Of a stretch of DNA of 64,000 bases, positions 57,591 to 64,000 are shown piece by piece (within the stretch, counting starts at the first letter, position 1; every line of letters begins with the position of its first letter). The stretch is taken from the NCBI GenBank assembly GCA_015232825.1, contig JADFYY010000002.1, positions 1 through 64,000 on the forward strand, written 5' to 3'. The notes below the pieces were generated by a model, which was not told the DNA's origin, searched no databases, and saw nothing but the letters and a program-made list of their open reading frames with translations. The position numbers and the translations under genes are program-made. Source of the stretch: Magnetococcales bacterium (GTDB lineage Bacteria > Pseudomonadota > Magnetococcia > Magnetococcales > Magnetaquicoccaceae).

Positions 57591-60500
57591 GATTTATCGC
57601 CTAATATTGGATGGTTTTCAAATAGTTCTGTAATCTTGTGAGCTGGCAAGGGTTTGCTGAATAAGTAGCCTTGCATCTCATGGCACCCCTGTTCTTTGAG
57701 AATGGCCAGTTGTTCAGGGGTCTCCACCCCTTCGGCAACGATATTGAGGTTCAAAGCGCGTCCTAGGGAGATGATCGCCAGAACAATGGCCAGATCGTTT
57801 GGGGCCGGGCTTAAATCCCGGACAAAGGTTTGATCGATTTTAAGCGTGTCGATGGGAAATCGTTTGAGATAGTTAAGTGACGAATACCCCGTACCAAAAT
57901 CGTCCACCGCCAAGGTCAATCCCAGATCCTTCAGGCTTTTGATGCGTTCAATGGATTTTTCTACGTTCCCCATGACCATGCTTTCGGTAATTTCAAGTTC
58001 CAGGGCTTCAGCCGGGAGTTCAGACTCCTCCAGGATGGATTTTACGACATCGACCAAGTTATTTTTTTGGAATTGCAGCACAGAAAGGTTGACGGCCATT
58101 TTGATGGGATACCCTTGTCGCCTCCAGGTCATGGCTTGCAAACAAGCCTCCCGCAACACCCAGGCTCCCAAAGACAAGATGATGCCCGTTTCTTCGGCCA
58201 GAGGAATAAACTGGGCAGGAGAGATCATCGGTCCTTGCGCAGGGAACCAACGCACCAGAGCCTCCATCCCGCACATGCGCCCGGTGGTCAAACTGACCTT
58301 TGGTTGATAATGAACGACGAATTCATTGTTTTTAAGACCATTGCGCAAGCCGCTTTCCAGAAGAAGATGATTCTGCATGCCGGTATTGATCTCTTCTTCA
58401 AAAAACTTGAAAGTCCCTCGGCCACTCTCCTTAGCTTTGTACATGGCAATGTCGGCGTGCTTGGTCAGGGTTTCGATCTCTTCGCCATCGGTCGGGAAGA
58501 CGCTGATTCCAATGCTGGCCCCGATAAAGGCCTCATGACCATTCAAGATAAAGACATTTTTTAAACTTTCGATAATTTTTTTGGCAACGTGGGCTGCCTC
58601 TCGTCCCTCTTTTAACCCAGTGATGATGGCCGCGAATTCATCTCCACCCAGACGGGCCACGGTATCGTATTTGCGCAAACAGAGTTTGATCCGTTCGGAT
58701 ACTTCCACTAGCAATTGATCTCCGGCTGAATGTCCTAACGAATCATTGACATGCTTGAACCGATCTAAGTCGATGAAGAAAACGGCCACTTTGAATTCGT
58801 GTCGGGTCTTTTTGTCCATTTCGTGCTGTAGACGGTCTTTGAAGAGAATTCGATTGGGCAATTGCGTGAGTGCGTCGAAGTAGGCCATCTTCTCTAAGCG
58901 TAATTCGGTCTCTTTGATGTGGGTGATGTCGGAGAAAATCCCCACATAATTGCTCAACTGGTTATGCACATTCCAAACGGAGGTAATCGAGAGGCGTTGT
59001 GGAAAAATCTCGCCATTCTTGCGACGATTCCAGACTTCTCCGGTCCAAGAGCCGTTTTTAAGAATTCCGTCCCACATTTGCGTATAAAAATCGGCATCGT
59101 GACGCTTTGAACTCAACAGGCTTGGGTTCTGCCCTATTAGTTCGTCATGGGAATAGCCTGTGATATCGGTAAATGCCTGATTGACCTTGATGATTTTGAC
59201 GTCGGCATCGGTGATCAAAATCCCTTCTGTGGCGGTTTCAAAGACCTTGGATGCCAGCAATAACCCTTGTTCGGCCCGAATCCGTTCATCGATTTCTGCG
59301 AACAGTTTTTGATTGGTCTGCTCCAACTCCTTGGTACGCTCCAACACCCGTTGTTCCAGTTCGGAATAGGCACGGGTCAAGGCGGCTTTGACCTGTTTGC
59401 GTTCGGTGATATCTTTCATGATGAGGGTGAATTGGAGATCTTCACCCTCGGCTGCATAACTGCTTAAGGCAATTTCCACCGGAAAGTGTCCAGCATCCCG
59501 GCATAAGCCATCCGTTTCAATGGTGATGTAGGTAATGCGTTCATTTTTGATCCAATGTGAAGACCATTTTTTGCCATCCTGATCAATCGCGCTCTGGAAG
59601 TTGGGGATCAATAGGCCAATGGATTGGCCAATCAGGGTGCCGGGATAGTACCCGAACAGATTTTCTCCGGCTGGATTGATGGCTTGGACCTCTCCTTCGG
59701 CATTTAAGGAAAGGATTGCGTCTGGGGCTGTATTGAGTACAGAACGCACCCGTGCTTCACTGACCTGCAAGTCGTGTATGGCTTGAAGATTCGACTGTGT
59801 GGTCTTCTCTAGTCCCTCCACCACGATATTCATCGATGCGGCAATCCGGTCCAACTCGTCTAGAGTTTCGTTGGTTGCAATCGGAATGCGAACCGAAAAA
59901 TCTCCTGCAACAATTTTTTCATTCAACGTGAGTATGGTGTTCGTCTTGTTCTGTAGCTGCCGCACTAGGAAATTTCCAAAAATCAGCGAGATGGCCAGGA
60001 TAATCAGAATGAACAATAAATACCCCATAAAACGGATCCAGGCCGCATCCCGAAGTTCGGTGCTGCGGTTTAGCAACTCCCCGGCAAGATGATTTTCTAA
60101 CCCTTGAAAGAGATTGATTTTTGTTGTCGTGGCTTTGAACCAGTCGTTCGGATCAATGTTGAATTGACCAACCGTCGTGGATTCCATCAGGCGACGAATC
60201 GCCATGTCGGCGGGAAGGTCGTCAATTTTGATTCCATCGGATACGTTTTGATCGATTTCATGCAGATGTTTGCCTTGATTTTGCAAATCAATGATGACAT
60301 CCACACTTTTATGATAGGCCAGGATATTGTTCCAGATGGTTTCCACATCCTGGCGTTGATCGGGTGAAAGTTCCGATGGTGGCAGGGCGCGTATCTGTTT
60401 GATGATTTTTTCAATGGCAAGATAATTGGCTTGAAATTGTCTCTTGTAATGGCGTTGTTGTTGCTTGGTGTCGAAGGCCTCATTCTGGAAACCATACAAT

Positions 60501-61384
60501 GAGCCACGAATCAACAAGTTTTTGATGGAGTGATACGCCCCGCGCAACGCCATGTTCTGATAGAGTTGTCCCAACAAGAGATACAGAGAGCTGGCATATC
60601 CGCTTTTGAAGATGACATCACGCATCTCACTCACCACATTCATGGCCGGATCTGCCAGAATTTCATCGAGGTAGGCTTGATCGTCTGGTGACGCCATGGT
60701 GCGAAAAACATCAAACAGGGTCTCCTGCTCCGAAATCAAGGTGCTAAATTTGCGGTACATGCCAGATCCAAACTGTTGACTGGCCAAGGTATTGGTGACG
60801 ACAGCCCGTTCGAGACCGGCTCGCTCTTTGCCTTGCAGAAAAGTATTGTAATTTTTGATCAGGTTGGCGATTTCAACAGTGGCGGAGAGACTGGATAGTA
60901 TATTGATTTTATCTAATAAATCATGATTGATTGTCGAGTAAATTTGAATGGCTTCTTCGCTGGTCACCTCCTGCCGATTCACTCGGTGGCGCAGGGTGAT
61001 TATCTCCTCATGGGCTTTCGTCGTCGATTGGATAAAATGGTTTGAATTCCAATTGTCCCATGTTTCAGTAGTCGTCGAGGTCAAGTCAGTCAATTGCTGA
61101 AAGGCTTTGTCGGTTTGTATTTGCTGGAGTGATCGTTCATCGGAAAATTTTTTTCCATGGCTGCCTAAGTATCCAGCGGTCAATCCGCGCTCTCTTTGGG
61201 TCTCATGCACCAAGTCACTGATCTGCACAGCCAGTTTGGACTGATGGTTCATGTGGTCCATCTTGTTGATCACATCCAGTTTTTCACTGATACCAACCAT
61301 TCCCAATCCAAGAATACCTGTCAGTGGAACAAGAAGGATAAGTATCAGCTTTGTCTTGAAAGAAAAAGTATCTAAATAGCTCAT
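57587..61384 (-). CDS. NIT-HAMP-PAS-PAS-GGDEF-EAL protein
   Basis: NIT-like HETQRERGLTAGYLGSHGKKFSDERSLQQIQTD; PAS domains; GGDEF in ARLGGDEFAAI; EAL in GMEALVRWFPAQGP; DDFGTGYSSLNYLKRFPID. Confidence 0.92.
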   Translation of the reverse strand: MSYLDTFSFKTKLILILLVPLTGILGLGMVGISEKLDVINKMDHMNHQSKLAVQISDLVHETQRERGLTAGYLGSHGKKFSDERSLQQIQTDKAFQQLTDLTSTTTETWDNWNSNHFIQSTTKAHEEIITLRHRVNRQEVTSEEAIQIYSTINHDLLDKINILSSLSATVEIANLIKNYNTFLQGKERAGLERAVVTNTLASQQFGSGMYRKFSTLISEQETLFDVFRTMASPDDQAYLDEILADPAMNVVSEMRDVIFKSGYASSLYLLLGQLYQNMALRGAYHSIKNLLIRGSLYGFQNEAFDTKQQQRHYKRQFQANYLAIEKIIKQIRALPPSELSPDQRQDVETIWNNILAYHKSVDVIIDLQNQGKHLHEIDQNVSDGIKIDDLPADMAIRRLMESTTVGQFNIDPNDWFKATTTKINLFQGLENHLAGELLNRSTELRDAAWIRFMGYLLFILIILAISLIFGNFLVRQLQNKTNTILTLNEKIVAGDFSVRIPIATNETLDELDRIAASMNIVVEGLEKTTQSNLQAIHDLQVSEARVRSVLNTAPDAILSLNAEGEVQAINPAGENLFGYYPGTLIGQSIGLLIPNFQSAIDQDGKKWSSHWIKNERITYITIETDGLCRDAGHFPVEIALSSYAAEGEDLQFTLIMKDITERKQVKAALTRAYSELEQRVLERTKELEQTNQKLFAEIDERIRAEQGLLLASKVFETATEGILITDADVKIIKVNQAFTDITGYSHDELIGQNPSLLSSKRHDADFYTQMWDGILKNGSWTGEVWNRRKNGEIFPQRLSITSVWNVHNQLSNYVGIFSDITHIKETELRLEKMAYFDALTQLPNRILFKDRLQHEMDKKTRHEFKVAVFFIDLDRFKHVNDSLGHSAGDQLLVEVSERIKLCLRKYDTVARLGGDEFAAIITGLKEGREAAHVAKKIIESLKNVFILNGHEAFIGASIGISVFPTDGEEIETLTKHADIAMYKAKESGRGTFKFFEEEINTGMQNHLLLESGLRNGLKNNEFVVHYQPKVSLTTGRMCGMEALVRWFPAQGPMISPAQFIPLAEETGIILSLGAWVLREACLQAMTWRRQGYPIKMAVNLSVLQFQKNNLVDVVKSILEESELPAEALELEITESMVMGNVEKSIERIKSLKDLGLTLAVDDFGTGYSSLNYLKRFPIDTLKIDQTFVRDLSPAPNDLAIVLAIISLGRALNLNIVAEGVETPEQLAILKEQGCHEMQGYLFSKPLPAHKITELFENHPILGDKS

Positions 61385-61510
61385 TTGTTTTTATCCTGAA
61401 TGGATTATTCGAGTTGGCAAGCCTACCTGCTAATTGTTACAAGCGTCTTGATTGAGGTCAACCATTTTCAAATATAATTTAATATACAAACATTTATCAA
61501 TGATGGTGAG

Positions 61511-62089
61511 TCAGCGGATGACTGAGCCTGCGAAGATCAAGAACATGCCACCGCTCAAGGCTCCCAATGCCAAGGCGCGGGGTCGGGGAAGGCCAAAAAT
61601 CGACCGCAAACCTGCGGCGGTAAACAGGCTTTCTGCGGCCACAATGGTCACATGCCAGGGAATGATGAATTCCGGTCCACCAAAACCGAGCATAATCAAA
61701 AAACTGTCCACGCATAAACTGGGCAGCCAGGGACCGAAGAAACAAAAGCCGAGCAGTGTCCATGCCTTGCGCATGGTCAAAGGAACGGTGGTGGCAAAAG
61801 GAGCCCCATGAACGTGAATGATATAAGCCATGGCCGTGATCATGAGCAGTCCATAGGGGCCATAGAGAAAAATTTCAAAGAATCGGTAGGTGTTTGGGTC
61901 AATGGCAAAGGGAACTGGCAACAGCATGCTGCTTTGTTCCCGATAGAGGGTTACCATGGTGGTCAAGGCCGTGGATTCCCAGCGTATGAACTGCAACACC
62001 AACGCCCAACGAAACAGATCAAACGCCCGCATCCGGGTAAACAGCCCTTCGGGTTGAAACAATATGAAGAATAATAGGTTTTTGATCAT
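61511..62089 (-). CDS. Hypothetical multi-pass membrane protein
   Basis: 192 aa with several hydrophobic segments; its start overlaps the stop of 62086-62502. Confidence 0.7.
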   Translation of the reverse strand: MIKNLLFFILFQPEGLFTRMRAFDLFRWALVLQFIRWESTALTTMVTLYREQSSMLLPVPFAIDPNTYRFFEIFLYGPYGLLMITAMAYIIHVHGAPFATTVPLTMRKAWTLLGFCFFGPWLPSLCVDSFLIMLGFGGPEFIIPWHVTIVAAESLFTAAGLRSIFGLPRPRALALGALSGGMFLIFAGSVIR

Positions 62090-62502
62090 GTTTCCGATTC
62101 TTTCAAGGTGCGCAAGGTTGTGCGCAAACGGACCACTTCGGCGATCAAGGAGCGAATGCGTTCAGCCATCTTTATCATGATTCGCATGCTGAAAGAAGGG
62201 TCTTCCCCCATCCAACGAAGAAAACCACGTTTGTCCACCGACATGACCCGTACCGGTCCAAGGGCGCGAACTGTGGCCACTCTGGGATGATCGGTAAACA
62301 TGGACATCTCACCGAAATAACTGTCTCGCTCCAGTATGGCCATCACGTAGGGGGTTTCACTGCCATCATCGACCACAACCTCCGCGCGACCTTCTAGAAT
62401 GACGTAGAGGCAATCTCCTGGTTCGCCTTCGCGAATGATGGCTTCGCCATGAGCAAATTCTAGGCCGAGAGAAGGCTTTTCATCGTGCATTTTAAACAAC
62501 AT
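62086..62502 (-). CDS. Cyclic nucleotide-binding domain protein
   Basis: GEAIIREGEPGDCLYVILEGRAEVVVDDGSETPYVMAILERDSYFGEMSMFTDHPRVATVRALGPVRVMSVDKRGF. Confidence 0.92.
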   Translation of the reverse strand: MLFKMHDEKPSLGLEFAHGEAIIREGEPGDCLYVILEGRAEVVVDDGSETPYVMAILERDSYFGEMSMFTDHPRVATVRALGPVRVMSVDKRGFLRWMGEDPSFSMRIMIKMAERIRSLIAEVVRLRTTLRTLKESET

Positions 62503-63868
62503 GGGTGGATCCTTTTAAGGAGTTGATCAACGCCCGGATGATGGCTGCGAGCATGCGTAGCACAATGACGGGATGGGCTGCCCGTGCAAAGATGTTGGTG
62601 TAGGACGCGCTGCCAGTAAAGGTGTCCCACAGGGCAGAACTGAGGCGATGTGGGCCCTTTGGCTGCTTTTGTTCCGCGCGAATGACCGTCAGGATGGCTT
62701 GACGAAAGGGGGGAAATTTTCGCATCACGCCATCCATGGAAAAGAGAAAATGGCCCAATCGGTTGTCATGATCCAGACTCCGGCAGGCTGGCCAATATCC
62801 CCGTTGGAAATCATTGGCCCCAATGCCATGGGTCAAGACGGTCACGGCACACGCCTTGGCCATGCGGTAGGCCGCACCAATGCCATCCTTGTAAAGCCGG
62901 GAAGAGGCGCAATCTCCCACTAAAACCACGCGGTCGGTAAAGGGGTGTCGCGGGGGACCAATGTTGATACGGGGTTGACAGTGGCACGGACGAACCGGAG
63001 CCTCCCACCCTTCTGGAAAGAGGTGCTTGACTTGGGGAGCCTGAAAAACCTGTTTAGCCAATGATTCATCGACCTCATGTCCAAGAATGATGAAAGTCGC
63101 GTAATGGCCTTTGGGGGTCAAAGCGGCAAATTGCAAGCGGGGAATGTTTAACAGGAAAATATGCATGGCATTTCCCAGACGGCGATGCACCTCTTCGGCC
63201 CCCATGTAAAGCTCGGCGATCCAGGCCCGGTCGCTAGCAGGGGGGTGATAGCCAAAATCCAGTTTTTCAAACAGTTTGATCCCTGAACCATTGAGTCCCA
63301 CGCAGCCGATCAACAGATCATACGTGCCAAATGGGGTTTCCTCTTGAATGGGGTCTCCTTTGGTCGGTTGCAGGTAAACTTGTGGTTTTGCGTCCTTGTC
63401 CCAAGAGAGATGACGCACGCGGCGGGAGATGTGGCGTGTTCCTAGGCTTTTGGCTAGATCGAGTAGGTGTAGATCAAAACTGGTCCAGGGGAGGGGACGT
63501 TGACTATCCGCGCCTAGAGGACCGCCCCCACGGAAAATAGAGGCAATCCGCATCTCTTCGTGGAGGGGACGGATGGCGGCGAAATCGGTATCCGTATGCA
63601 ACACATAGGAGTCAATGGCATCCAAAAGAACAGAGTCGGGCAGACGGATCCCTTCTGTGGCCATTTTTTGCATTAATGATTCCGATATAACCCCGCCACA
63701 CATGTTGCACCCTGGTGGCCCGGTCGCGGTGAAATCACGCGGCTCGAAGAGATCGACCTGAAGAGTCAAGCCCATTTGTTTGGCCAGTTCCAGCAGGAAG
63801 TAGGCACTCAACGAGCCAGATGGACCGCCGCCAATGATGGCTATGCGGCTATTTGGGTTTAGTTGCAT
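62492..63868 (-). CDS. FAD-dependent oxidoreductase (geranylgeranyl-reductase-like)
   Basis: N-terminal Rossmann RIAIIGGGPSGSLSAYFLLELAKQMG; GCNMCGGVISESL; DRVVLVGDCASSRLYKDGIGAAYRMAKACA. Confidence 0.85.
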   Translation of the reverse strand: MQLNPNSRIAIIGGGPSGSLSAYFLLELAKQMGLTLQVDLFEPRDFTATGPPGCNMCGGVISESLMQKMATEGIRLPDSVLLDAIDSYVLHTDTDFAAIRPLHEEMRIASIFRGGGPLGADSQRPLPWTSFDLHLLDLAKSLGTRHISRRVRHLSWDKDAKPQVYLQPTKGDPIQEETPFGTYDLLIGCVGLNGSGIKLFEKLDFGYHPPASDRAWIAELYMGAEEVHRRLGNAMHIFLLNIPRLQFAALTPKGHYATFIILGHEVDESLAKQVFQAPQVKHLFPEGWEAPVRPCHCQPRINIGPPRHPFTDRVVLVGDCASSRLYKDGIGAAYRMAKACAVTVLTHGIGANDFQRGYWPACRSLDHDNRLGHFLFSMDGVMRKFPPFRQAILTVIRAEQKQPKGPHRLSSALWDTFTGSASYTNIFARAAHPVIVLRMLAAIIRALINSLKGSTHVV

Positions 63869-64000
63869 GATGACGTTGCTTTGCGTTGTTGTCGATTCTG
63901 CCAGATGGCCAACCCTTGGGCGTTGAGGTTTAAGTCCATCTCTAGCAGATTCAATGAATCATTGGGTATTTGCAAGGTGTTTAAGTGTGCGGATGTCAGT
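63859..64000 (-). CDS. Partial C-terminus of an unidentified protein running off the window
   Basis: Minus-strand open frame from the edge: ...LTSAHLNTLQIPNDSLNLLEMDLNLNAQGLAIWQNRQQRKATSSCN*, overlapping the start of the oxidoreductase gene. Confidence 0.4.
   Translation of the reverse strand, partial: LTSAHLNTLQIPNDSLNLLEMDLNLNAQGLAIWQNRQQRKATSSCN

Noticed and set aside
1-64000. CRISPR arrays, tRNA/rRNA genes, complete IS elements, prophage
   Set aside because: No regularly spaced repeats, cloverleaf-type genes, intact transposases or phage structural genes were recognised by reading; a tRNAscan/Infernal/ISfinder run would be decisive.

Overview
A 64 kb chromosomal window from a Gram-negative, probably proteobacterial, organism. 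The evidence is Tat, FtsK, FeoB, NapC-type cytochromes and a CcmI-like protein. Taxonomy cannot be fixed from sequence alone, and a magnetotactic/Magnetococcus-like affiliation is only a guess. Coding is dense. Recognisable housekeeping genes are rlmN, ndk, ftsK, rnj (RNase J), tatABC, feoB, csp, a GspE/PilB-type ATPase, class II fructose-bisphosphate aldolase and znuC/znuB. Signal-transduction genes are unusually abundant: at least six sensor or hybrid kinases, HD-GYP, REC-PP2C, REC-HPt, CheC, STAS, GGDEF-EAL and cNMP-binding proteins. No tRNA, rRNA or CRISPR array was recognised. The most interesting items are: (1) two consecutive, apparently duplicated modules of periplasmic binding protein + hybrid kinase + multidomain kinase (29.6-42.5 kb); (2) a secreted caspase-like protein with Leu in the usual catalytic-His motif, in a tight operon with an FGE/SUMF1-like and an AIM24-like protein; (3) a small accessory cluster of ImmA/IrrE-like protease + unknown partner next to a HepT/MntA toxin-antitoxin pair, led by a 38-aa ORF missing from the ORF track; (4) an orphan flagellin-like protein downstream of STAS-CheC-hybrid kinase genes; (5) a gene interrupted by a decayed Rpn-type nuclease remnant flanked by ~80 bp direct repeats; (6) an AhpD/CMD-Rieske fusion; (7) a feoB-cytochrome c-NapC-Cys-rich protein cluster beside tatABC.
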